Origin: an uncultured Gammaproteobacteria bacterium
GTDB lineage: Bacteria; Pseudomonadota; Gammaproteobacteria; Coxiellales; Coxiellaceae
Direction: 5' to 3'
Length of the DNA stretch: 5,083 bases
Assembly (NCBI GenBank): GCA_903870185.1
Contig: CAIQCE010000167.1
Span: 1-5,083 of the forward strand
Every line of letters starts with the position of its first letter. The stretch's first letter is position 1. The notes beneath the pieces are model-generated. The model did no database searches and was not told where the DNA came from. It saw only the letters and a program-made list of their open reading frames with translations. Of the stretch, positions 1-5,083 are shown in pieces. A program made the position numbers and the translations under genes.

Positions 1-39
1 GGCCTAACATCTAGATTTTACAGCAGGACTATTTAAAAT

Positions 40-74
40 GCAGGGTGGGCAAAACGAAGTGTGCCCACCAAGCA
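40..74. repeat. GTGGGC palindromic repeat (hairpin)
   Basis: The arms GGTGGGCA (44-51) and TGCCCACC (62-69) are exact reverse complements around a 10-nt loop (AAACGAAGTG), giving a strong 8-bp GC-rich hairpin. It is preceded by GCAG and followed by AAGCAACA. From memory it resembles a dispersed intergenic repeat seen in many gammaproteobacteria, in which GTAGGGTGGGC and GTGCCCACCAACC flank a short loop. That family match is recall, not a search. No T-tract follows directly on either strand, so it is not an obvious intrinsic terminator. Confidence 0.7.
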
Positions 75-79
75 ACATA

Positions 80-110
80 TTCTTTTTAAAAAATTAAAAA
101 ATAAAAAGAA
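80..110. repeat. AT-rich inverted repeat
   Basis: TTCTTTTTA (80-88) and TAAAAAGAA (102-110) are exact 9-bp reverse complements around a 13-nt A-rich loop. The arms are almost purely A/T, so the hairpin would be weak as RNA. It lies between the GTGGGC palindrome and the GTAGGTYGG repeat and may be a spacer of a composite repeat. It may also be chance in a low-complexity A/T stretch. No function can be assigned. Confidence 0.4.
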
Positions 111-160
111 CGGGCTTGTCGGGCTCGCCCTGCGTCAAGTTCATCAGGTATTTTAGCCTA

Positions 161-190
161 GCGCCTATGCAGGGCTTGGCGCCGACCTAC
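161..190 (-). repeat. GTAGGTYGG dispersed repeat, copy A
   Basis: On the minus strand, positions 190-174 read GTAGGTCGGCGCCAAGC. This differs from copy B (3921-3937) at three positions and from copy C (4924-4940) at three. The arms GCGCC (161-165) and GGCGC (178-182) can form a 5-bp hairpin, comparable to the better hairpin of copy C. It lies 38 nt upstream of the methyltransferase-like gene, so it could sit in that gene's promoter region. It appears to be a short non-coding dispersed element. Confidence 0.5.
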
Positions 191-227
191 GCAATTTGAT
201 AGATAAAAAAGGGCTTCAAATACTCCT

Positions 228-1151
228 ATGAAAAAATTAATTTCCCACAACGATTCGCCACAATCAATTGAAGTGGTCATTCAGGAACTCACCCATCAAA
301 TCATTGAGAGAGGCGATAAGCCAAATGCGACCATAGAAACACAATTGAAATTGATTGAGCAATTAAGCCAATTTGAATTTGGTCAATATTGGCTGAGAAA
401 CAGAGGCATAAATGGGTTTTGGACTCATTATATGTTGACACATCCCTGGTTCGGACGAAAAACAGGAAAGAATAATCGAGGGGATCCTGTTGAGGGTCTG
501 GAAGATTTTATTTTAAATCGATCGCCTTTAATGCTCGCGACTCAGCAGCGGTTCGAAATTTTTCTAAAAGAGAACCAAAAAAAAGTGAAAAATAATGCGA
601 TTTTGGCTTGTATACCTTCTGGAGTCATGGGGGATTTTTTATATCTCGATTATAAGGGTATTGAGAATGTCGAGCTTATCGCGATTGATTATGATCCAGA
701 GGCTTTGGAGGGCACACTTTCATTTTCTGAAAAGCAAGGATTGTCGCAATATGTAAAATTAATACAAGCCGATGCCTGGGAATTGGAATTCGAGAATGCT
801 TTCGATTTAATTTCCAGTAATGGGTTGAATATCTATGAGCCCGATCAACAAAGATTAGATGAGCTTTATTTGCATTTTTTCCGAGCTTTGAAAAAAGGTG
901 GTAAGTTAGTCACCAGTTTTTTAACTTTACCGCCTACCTTAACTGAAGATTGTGAGTGGGATATGTCCAAAATTAATCAAGAGGATTTAGGGCTTCAGAA
1001 ATTAATTTTTGTGGACATTTTAGATATGAAGTTTCGGTCCTATCAGTCTTCAGCGCAAGTGAGGTCTCAGTTGGAGGCGATTGGCTATCAAGATATCCAA
1101 TTTATTTATGATGAGGCGAAGCTTTTCCCGACGGTGGTTGCTTATAAATAA
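228..1151 (+). CDS. Class I SAM-dependent methyltransferase-like protein, substrate unknown
   Basis: A 307-residue soluble protein with the outline of a Rossmann-fold methyltransferase in its C-terminal two thirds. Residues 124-137 (AILACIPSGVMGDF) sit where motif I belongs, but the usual GxGxG is degenerate. IAIDYDPEAL (151-160) matches the strand ending in the acidic SAM-ribose residue (D154), and QADAWEL (180-186) matches the adenine-contacting segment. FDLISSNGLNIY (192-203) corresponds to motif IV, and FFRALKKGGKLVTSFL (217-232) to the late helix and strand. Residues 1-120 look like a helical extension. There is no NPPY motif, so it is not PrmC/HemK despite standing next to an RF2 gene. 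No signal peptide or membrane segment is seen. No good Shine-Dalgarno precedes the ATG at 228; the G-run at 211-213 is too far. prfB follows after 72 nt. The substrate (small molecule, RNA or protein) cannot be told from sequence. I am confident it is a gene and moderately confident of the fold. Confidence 0.75.
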   Translation: MKKLISHNDSPQSIEVVIQELTHQIIERGDKPNATIETQLKLIEQLSQFEFGQYWLRNRGINGFWTHYMLTHPWFGRKTGKNNRGDPVEGLEDFILNRSPLMLATQQRFEIFLKENQKKVKNNAILACIPSGVMGDFLYLDYKGIENVELIAIDYDPEALEGTLSFSEKQGLSQYVKLIQADAWELEFENAFDLISSNGLNIYEPDQQRLDELYLHFFRALKKGGKLVTSFLTLPPTLTEDCEWDMSKINQEDLGLQKLIFVDILDMKFRSYQSSAQVRSQLEAIGYQDIQFIYDEAKLFPTVVAYK

Positions 1152-1214
1152 GGAGCCGAAGTTTCTGCTGCTATCTGGTCTTTAGCCCCCAGCTTTGCTA
1201 AGCTTCATTTTTTT

Positions 1215-1220
1215 GGAGAG
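1215..1220 (+). promoter_or_regulatory. Ribosome binding site of prfB
   Basis: GGAGAG lies 3 nt upstream of the ATG at 1224, with the GGAG core 5 nt from it. It follows directly on a run of seven T. This fixes the prfB start upstream of the recoding site. The downstream in-frame TTG at 1411 is only internal. Confidence 0.8.
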
Positions 1221-1223
1221 ATC

Positions 1224-2361
1224 ATGTTAGAGCTGAATCCCCTAAACGAACAACTCAAAGATTTAAAGACCAGAGCTTTCTCCATCCGGGGGTATCTTTG
1301 ACTATTCATCCAAACACCTGCGCTTATTAGAAGTTCAACGCGAATTAGAAGATCCCACCATTTGGAATGATCCTGAAAAAGCCCAATCGCTCGGTAAGGA
1401 GCGTGCTTTATTGGAGGATGTCGTCCATCAATGCGATGAATTGCAGCGTCGTTTACAGGATGTGGAGGAATTCTTGGAAATGGCAGCCCTGGAGCAAGAT
1501 GCGGCCATTGCAGAAGAAATGAAAATGGAACTTTCCCAGCTGGAAAAACAGATCGCGGCAATGGAATTTCGTCGAATGTTTTCGAATGAGATGGATCCTA
1601 ATAATGCTTATTTGGAAATTCAATCCGGCTCAGGGGGTACAGAGGCTCAGGATTGGGCTGAGATGTTGCTACGCATGTATTTGCGTTGGGGCGATCAACA
1701 TGAATTTAAGACGAATATCTTGGAACTTTCACCCGGGGACGTGGCCGGCATCAAAGGGGCAACGGTAGAGTTTATCGGTCCTTATGCTTATGGTTGGCTT
1801 AGAACGGAAACGGGGGTGCATCGTTTGGTGAGAAAATCCCCATTCGATTCAGGTAATCGTCGCCATACTTCGTTTGCTTCGATCTTTGTTTCACCTGAGA
1901 TCAGTGATGATATTGAGATTGAAATTAATCCCGCGGATCTCCGTATCGATACCTACCGAGCGAGTGGGGCGGGTGGCCAGCATGTTAATAAAACTGATTC
2001 AGCAATTCGAATTACACATATGCCCTCGGGTATAGTGGTACAGTGCCAGAACGACCGTTCGCAGCATAAAAATCGAGCTCAAGCCTTTAAGCAGTTAAAA
2101 GCTAAACTATATGAGTTGGAGTTGCAGAAGAAAAATGCAGAGCGCCAGGCTTTGGAAGGCACTAAGACGGATATCGGTTGGGGGCATCAGATCCGTTCTT
2201 ATGTTTTAGATGCTTCTCGTATCAAAGATCTCAGAACGGGTGTGGAAACTTCGAATACTCAAGCCGTGTTAGATGGAGATTTGGATCTTTTCATCGAAGC
2301 CAGCTTAAAGTCAGGGCTTCAGGGCGTGTTGCCTGGCGTTGATGAAGATGATGCGATATGA
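1224..2361 (+). CDS. prfB: Peptide chain release factor 2 (RF2), made by programmed +1 frameshift
   Basis: RF2 reads UAA and UGA stop codons in the ribosomal A site and triggers hydrolysis of peptidyl-tRNA. The zero frame runs from ATG 1224 for 25 codons (MLELNPLNEQLKD... to ...IRGYL) and meets TGA at 1299-1301. A +1 slip on CTT (1296-1298) continues at GAC 1300 and stays open to TGA 2359-2361, giving 378 residues. Residues 26 onward begin DYSSKHLRLLEV. The N-terminal part is helical. The stop-codon-recognition tripeptide SPF is at 205-207. The catalytic GGQ is at 250-252, with Q252 the residue PrmC methylates in the family. Residue 246 is Ala. As I recall E. coli RF2 (365 aa), these positions coincide exactly. 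The protein here carries 13 extra C-terminal residues (QGVLPGVDEDDAI). A possible TATAAA -10 lies at 1143-1148 but has no clear -35. lysS follows after 39 nt, as in the enteric prfB-lysS operon. Confidence 0.97.
1287..1302 (+). promoter_or_regulatory. prfB programmed +1 frameshift (recoding) site
   Basis: The sequence CGG GGG TAT CTT TGA C is the RF2 autoregulatory site. The internal Shine-Dalgarno-like G-run (1288-1292) is followed by TAT, the slippery CTT, and an in-frame TGA whose next base is C, a poor termination context. When RF2 is scarce the ribosome pauses at UGA and slips forward one base onto UUU, then reads GAC. When RF2 is plentiful it terminates after 25 residues. E. coli has AGG at the first codon and here it is CGG, which leaves the five-G core and its spacing intact but loses the flanking A:U pair with 16S rRNA. 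Confidence 0.96.
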
Positions 2362-2387
2362 TCCGATGATCCAGTGACATTAATTAA

Positions 2388-2395
2388 TGAGGAAG
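2388..2395 (+). promoter_or_regulatory. Ribosome binding site that decides the lysS start
   Basis: TGAGGAAG contains AGGA at 2390-2393, 7 nt upstream of GTG 2401, which is ideal spacing. The earlier in-frame GTG at 2374 has no comparable signal before it. This favours GTG 2401 as the lysS start. Confidence 0.75.
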
Positions 2396-2400
2396 TAGCG

Positions 2401-3903
2401 GTGAGTGAAGTCGAAAATTTAAATCCTTTAGAAGAAAATGAACAGATCGTGCAGCGTAAAGCTAAATTAGCTGAATTGCGCCGTGAGGGAATCGCATTTC
2501 CCAATGATTTTCGTCGAGAAGATTTGGCAGCTGATCTTCATCAGGAGTATGAGCATCTAAGTGATGAATCACTTAATACCATAGAAAAAAATGTATCGCT
2601 GGCGGGTAGAATGATGACTTGCCGAGTGATGGGTAAAGCGAGCTTTGCGACTCTGCAAGATATGTCAGGCAAGATTCAAGTTTATGTGATGCGAGATGAG
2701 GTTTCAGAGGCTATTTATACCGCATTTAAGAATTGGGATTTGGGCGATATTTTAGGAGTGACAGGGGTTTTATTTAAGACTAAGACTGGTGAGCTCACGA
2801 TTAGAGTTAAAACCATTAGATTGCTGACCAAAGCACTTCGTCCGATGCCGGATAAATTTCACGGGCTGAGTGATCAAGAGCAACGTTATCGTCAGCGATA
2901 TTTGGATCTGATGGTGAATGAAGAGAGTCGACGAGTTTTTAAAATTCGTTCTCAATTAGTTTCAGGTATTCGACAATTTTTAATTGAGCATGATTTTATC
3001 GAAGTCGAAACACCGATGCTTCAGGTTCAAGCGGGTGGAGCAGCAGCTAAGCCTTTTTTAACGCATCACAATGCCTTGGATATGGATTTGGTTTTGAGAA
3101 TCGCGCCTGAATTATATTTGAAACGATTGGTGGTCGGTGGTTTTGAGAAAGTATTTGAGTTGAATCGTAATTTCCGTAATGAAGGTATTTCAACTCGACA
3201 CAATCCCGAATTTACGATGATCGAATTTTATCAAGCCTATGCCAATTACCAAGATTTAATGGATTTGACGGAACAAATGTTTCGTCGACTCGCAGAAACA
3301 GTTTTGAAAAGCACGGAATTAGATTATCAAGGAACCTTGATTCATTTTGATCGACCATTCCATCGACATACTTTGCGTGAATCTATCGTTCATTTTAATC
3401 CTGAAATTAAATTTTCGCAGTTGGATGATTTGGAAGAGGCAGAGAAACTTGCCGAATCTTTCAATATTGAAATTATCCCGGGATCAGGGTTAGGTAAAAT
3501 CCAGACTCTATTGTTTGAAGAATTAGTGGAAAAACAGCTGAAACAACCGACTTTTATCACGGAATTTCCAATGGAAGTTTCACCGTTGGCGCGATGCAAT
3601 GATCTGAATCCTTTTGTGACAGATCGCTTCGAGCTTTATGTGGGTGGTCAAGAATTAGCAAATGGATATTCTGAGTTGAATGATGCTGAAGATCAGGCCG
3701 AGCGTTTCCGTGATCAGTTAGTGGCGAAAGAGGCGGGTGATGAGGAAGCGATGAGTTTTGATGAAGATTATATTGTTGCTTTGGAACATGGACTTCCACC
3801 GACGGCGGGAGAGGGTATTGGGGTAGATCGCTTGACGATGATGTTCGCGAATTGTGCTTCTATTCGGGATGTGATTTTATTTCCGTTGTTGCGGAAGAAG
3901 TAA
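2401..3903 (+). CDS. lysS: Lysyl-tRNA synthetase, class II
   Basis: Cytoplasmic enzyme that attaches lysine to tRNA-Lys using ATP. With the GTG start at 2401 the protein has 500 residues and begins MSEVENLNPLEENEQ, close in style and length to E. coli LysS (about 505). The open frame reaches back to GTG 2374, but that start lacks a ribosome binding site. Domains in order: an N-terminal charged helix (KAKLAELRREGIAFPNDFRR); an OB-fold anticodon-binding domain from about residue 65 (VSLAGRMMTCRVMGKASFAT); class II motif 1 near 191-206 (FLIEHDFIEVETPM); motif 2 around R259 (RNFRNEGISTRHNPEFTMIE); motif 3 at about 470-496 (GEGIGVDRLTMMFAN...LFPLLRK) with R477. HGLPPTAGEGIG marks the lysine-type class II enzymes. 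All key motifs are intact. It lies 39 nt after prfB and is probably co-transcribed with it. It ends with TAA and is convergent with ygfZ. Confidence 0.97.
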   Translation: MSEVENLNPLEENEQIVQRKAKLAELRREGIAFPNDFRREDLAADLHQEYEHLSDESLNTIEKNVSLAGRMMTCRVMGKASFATLQDMSGKIQVYVMRDEVSEAIYTAFKNWDLGDILGVTGVLFKTKTGELTIRVKTIRLLTKALRPMPDKFHGLSDQEQRYRQRYLDLMVNEESRRVFKIRSQLVSGIRQFLIEHDFIEVETPMLQVQAGGAAAKPFLTHHNALDMDLVLRIAPELYLKRLVVGGFEKVFELNRNFRNEGISTRHNPEFTMIEFYQAYANYQDLMDLTEQMFRRLAETVLKSTELDYQGTLIHFDRPFHRHTLRESIVHFNPEIKFSQLDDLEEAEKLAESFNIEIIPGSGLGKIQTLLFEELVEKQLKQPTFITEFPMEVSPLARCNDLNPFVTDRFELYVGGQELANGYSELNDAEDQAERFRDQLVAKEAGDEEAMSFDEDYIVALEHGLPPTAGEGIGVDRLTMMFANCASIRDVILFPLLRKK

Positions 3904-3920
3904 GTTTATATAACTATGGT

Positions 3921-3937
3921 GTAGGTTGGTGCCAAGT
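3921..3937 (+). repeat. GTAGGTYGG dispersed repeat, copy B
   Basis: GTAGGTTGGTGCCAAGT lies 17 nt after the lysS stop in the lysS/ygfZ convergent spacer. It differs from copy C (4924-4940) at two of 17 positions. The TTGG-TG-CCAA core is a small perfect palindrome. Unlike copy C, the sequence to its right does not form a clear hairpin, so this copy looks degraded or truncated. Confidence 0.5.
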
Positions 3938-3957
3938 GATGGTGTGGTCTAATGTTC

Positions 3958-4018
3958 TTTTGCAATGCTTATGCCCCGCCGTCGTCCCGCGACTTGTTCG
4001 CGGGATCCAGTTGCAAAA
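3958..4018. repeat. Palindromic repeat (GTCCCGCGA...TCGCGGGATCCAG) with TTGCAA flanks
   Basis: The inner arms TCCCGCGA (3985-3992) and TCGCGGGA (3998-4005) pair perfectly around the loop CTTGT, with one further G:T pair outside. This resembles a short dispersed element (GTCATCCCGCG...CGCGGGATCCA) I recall from several AT-rich proteobacterial genomes; the match is from memory. TTTTGCAA (3958-3965) and TTGCAAAA (4011-4018) flank it as an exact 8-bp inverted repeat. Their shared TTGCAA can also be read as a 6-bp direct repeat around a 45-bp insert (3966-4010). The element contains the end of the ygfZ reading frame. It lies between two convergent genes and could stall transcription from either side, but no U-tract supports a standard terminator. 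Confidence 0.7.
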
Positions 4019-4865
4019 CAATGATTGGTTTATTCCCACAATATAGCACTTCCTCAAGCCCTTGATCTTGGATCACAGCAAGCGCTGAAAACTGTGAATC
4101 TTTATTTTGTGCACATTCTACAATCGCTCCTATTACGGTCCCTGCAGCATTTTTCAACTCATCACCCGGTTTAGCATTTTCGGATAACTGAATTTGATGT
4201 AAATGTCGTTTCAATTTCCCAAGGTGTTGGGTTCGGGCAATAATTTCTTGGCCGACATAGCAGCCTTTATTAAAACTCACTGCATTGAATTTTTCATAAT
4301 TGAGCATCTGCGGGGTGAATAGAGCTTGGGTTTCGGGATAGATCGTTGCAATGCCTTGCTCAATATTTAAAAGCGTCCAATATTCCGTATGAATATTTTC
4401 TGAATTTAAAAGATGGGCTTCATGAAACTTATTAAAATCCACTGAATTTAAAATCACGAGTTGGCGATTAATGGAAGGGTCAACAGGGATCACTGAGTGG
4501 GATGCATCTGATGATAGATTGATACCCACTAATCCTAACACCTCTATATTTTCACATTTTTCCAACTGAACTTTGGCAATGATTACATATTTTCGAAGAT
4601 GAGTAATGGCCCCATCTATCATGCTACTCGGTAAACACAGATAATAGGCATCGTCTTTGGTAAAAACATAGAAAGAAAATAAGACCCGGCCTTTAGAGTC
4701 GCAGCAGGCTCCTAGGGAGCTTGGTAGAGTCGACAATTGATTTACATCACAGGTCAGCTGACCTTGTAGAAATCGAGCTGCATCAGCCCCGCTGATTTTG
4801 ATAAGACCTAGAGGGTCTAACTTAAACCAGTAGGGTGATTTTGTTGGAGTCATTGAAATATCCAT
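3969..4865 (-). CDS. ygfZ: Folate-binding, tRNA-modification-linked protein YgfZ (GcvT-like)
   Basis: A 298-residue cytoplasmic protein of the YgfZ/GcvT-like family. In E. coli this protein binds folate and supports certain Fe-S enzymes such as the tRNA thiomethylase MiaB. The diagnostic signature is KGCYVGQEIIAR at 200-211, with the conserved Cys at 202. The N-terminus (FKLDPLGLIKISGADAARFLQGQLTCDV, 14-41) is the usual family opening, and SKGRVLFSFYVF (57-68) is also typical. It is a little shorter than E. coli YgfZ (about 326). The final residues, about 286-298 (LDPANKSRDDGGA), and the TAA stop are encoded by a palindromic repeat, so the native C-terminus may have been replaced. No Shine-Dalgarno precedes ATG 4865 or the alternative ATG at 4853 (residue 5). 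A TAAAAT box lies 6 nt upstream, so a leaderless message is possible. The gene is convergent with lysS. Confidence 0.92.
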   Translation of the reverse strand: MDISMTPTKSPYWFKLDPLGLIKISGADAARFLQGQLTCDVNQLSTLPSSLGACCDSKGRVLFSFYVFTKDDAYYLCLPSSMIDGAITHLRKYVIIAKVQLEKCENIEVLGLVGINLSSDASHSVIPVDPSINRQLVILNSVDFNKFHEAHLLNSENIHTEYWTLLNIEQGIATIYPETQALFTPQMLNYEKFNAVSFNKGCYVGQEIIARTQHLGKLKRHLHQIQLSENAKPGDELKNAAGTVIGAIVECAQNKDSQFSALAVIQDQGLEEVLYCGNKPIIVLQLDPANKSRDDGGA

Positions 4866-4871
4866 GCAGGG

Positions 4872-4901
4872 ATTTTAGCGGATATTGATGCATGCTGCCA
4901 T
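4872..4901 (-). promoter_or_regulatory. Candidate ygfZ promoter
   Basis: On the minus strand TAAAAT (4877-4872) matches five of six bases of the -10 consensus. ATGGCA (4901-4896) matches four of six of the -35 with an 18-nt spacer. Transcription would start near 4865, at the ygfZ ATG itself, which fits the missing ribosome binding site. Such boxes arise by chance in AT-rich DNA, so this is weak. Confidence 0.3.
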
Positions 4902-4923
4902 AAAAGAACAGGATGCAGTGCTT

Positions 4924-4954
4924 GTAGGTTGGTCCCAAGCGTCAGCGCGGGCCA
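4924..4954 (+). repeat. GTAGGTYGG dispersed repeat, copy C, with hairpin
   Basis: GTAGGTTGGTCCCAAGC (4924-4940) matches copies A and B. The segment 4930-4954 folds on itself: TGG-CCC (with a bulged T at 4933) pairs with GGGCCA (4949-4954), then GCG (4939-4941) pairs with CGC (4946-4948) around the loop TCAG. This is the most intact copy in the window. It contains the stop codon of the minus-strand partial frame and lies upstream of ygfZ. Confidence 0.55.
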
Positions 4955-5083
4955 TATATGGACTCATCCGTTTTGAGAAGGATTTTTTTGTGTTGACCGA
5001 TAAGAGAAGTGACTGCGTTCATATATTCGGCATCACCAGTATCCTGGGTGCCCTGATGAAATTCGCGCTGTTCTACCTCCTCA
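4942..5083 (-). CDS. 3' end of an unidentified protein (partial)
   Basis: A minus-strand frame enters from beyond the window and reads EEVEQREFHQGTQDTGDAEY (from 5082), then MNAVTSLIGQHKKILLKTDE, and ends SIYGPR with TGA at 4944-4942. That is 46 visible codons. The composition is hydrophilic and protein-like, with balanced codons. The frame ends inside repeat copy C, which would fit a gene followed by an intergenic repeat, and ygfZ starts 76 nt further on in the same direction. I do not recognise the family. A competing plus-strand frame (ATG 4888 to the window end) is also open across this region, so the strand is not certain. Confidence 0.4.
   Translation of the reverse strand, partial: EEVEQREFHQGTQDTGDAEYMNAVTSLIGQHKKILLKTDESIYGPR

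Noticed and set aside
1..36. Open frame from the window edge ending in TAA at 34-36, possibly the tail of an upstream gene
   Set aside because: Only 11 codons (GLTSRFYSRTI) are visible, too few to support a coding call.
228..1151. Assignment of the methyltransferase-like gene as prmC (release factor glutamine methyltransferase)
   Set aside because: The NPPY motif required in that family is absent and the motif I region differs.
1191..1214. Possible intrinsic terminator between the methyltransferase-like gene and prfB (AGCTT/AAGCT, then seven T)
   Set aside because: The stem is only 5 bp with two G:C pairs, is separated from the T-run by TCA, and sits directly before the prfB ribosome binding site.
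1299..1301. In-frame TGA read as a prfB pseudogene mutation
   Set aside because: It is the conserved RF2 programmed frameshift stop at codon 26, not damage. The +1 frame continues perfectly.
1205..1561. 118-residue minus-strand open frame opposite prfB
   Set aside because: It lies antisense to the start of prfB, its product has no recognisable family pattern, and prfB is certain on the other strand.
2374..2400. Longer lysS start at GTG 2374
   Set aside because: No ribosome binding site precedes it, while GTG 2401 has a well-spaced AGGA and gives an N-terminus like E. coli LysS.
3852..4046. 64-residue plus-strand frame across the end of lysS and the palindrome
   Set aside because: It overlaps lysS out of frame and its second half (VVPRLVRGIQLQ) is simply the translated repeat, a common source of false small proteins.

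Overview
The window looks like an ordinary housekeeping segment of a gammaproteobacterial chromosome, interrupted by small palindromic repeats. The RF2 and lysyl-tRNA synthetase proteins follow the Escherichia coli versions closely: RF2 has its frameshift, SPF and GGQ positions at the same residue numbers. The order prfB-lysS is the one known from enteric bacteria. The sequence is moderately AT-rich and the spacers carry short dispersed palindromes. This would fit a Legionella/Coxiella-like (Legionellales) lineage, but that placement is inference from composition and repeat style, not from a search.

Layout from left to right. Bases 1-227 hold no convincing gene. They carry a GGTGGGCA/TGCCCACC palindrome, an AT-rich inverted repeat and a copy of a GTAGGTYGG repeat. 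Bases 228-1151 (+) encode a class I SAM-dependent methyltransferase-like protein of unknown substrate. Bases 1224-2361 (+) are prfB (RF2), which needs a programmed +1 frameshift at an in-frame UGA (1299-1301). It is followed after 39 nt by lysS (2401-3903, +), probably in the same transcript. The 65-nt spacer after lysS carries a second GTAGGTTGG copy. On the opposite strand, ygfZ (4865-3969, -) runs towards lysS, and its last codons lie inside a palindromic repeat. Beyond ygfZ come a third GTAGGTTGG copy and the 3' end of an unidentified minus-strand reading frame (5083-4942) that runs off the window.

prfB and lysS both serve translation: RF2 ends proteins at UAA/UGA and LysS charges tRNA-Lys. 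YgfZ is a folate-binding protein linked to Fe-S-dependent tRNA modification, so three of the genes touch translation, although ygfZ is convergent and not co-transcribed. I found no defence system, transposase, CRISPR array, tRNA or rRNA gene. The points most worth a second look are the repeat that forms the C-terminus of YgfZ, the repeat family seen at three sites, and the textbook RF2 recoding site with one changed base in its Shine-Dalgarno-like element.
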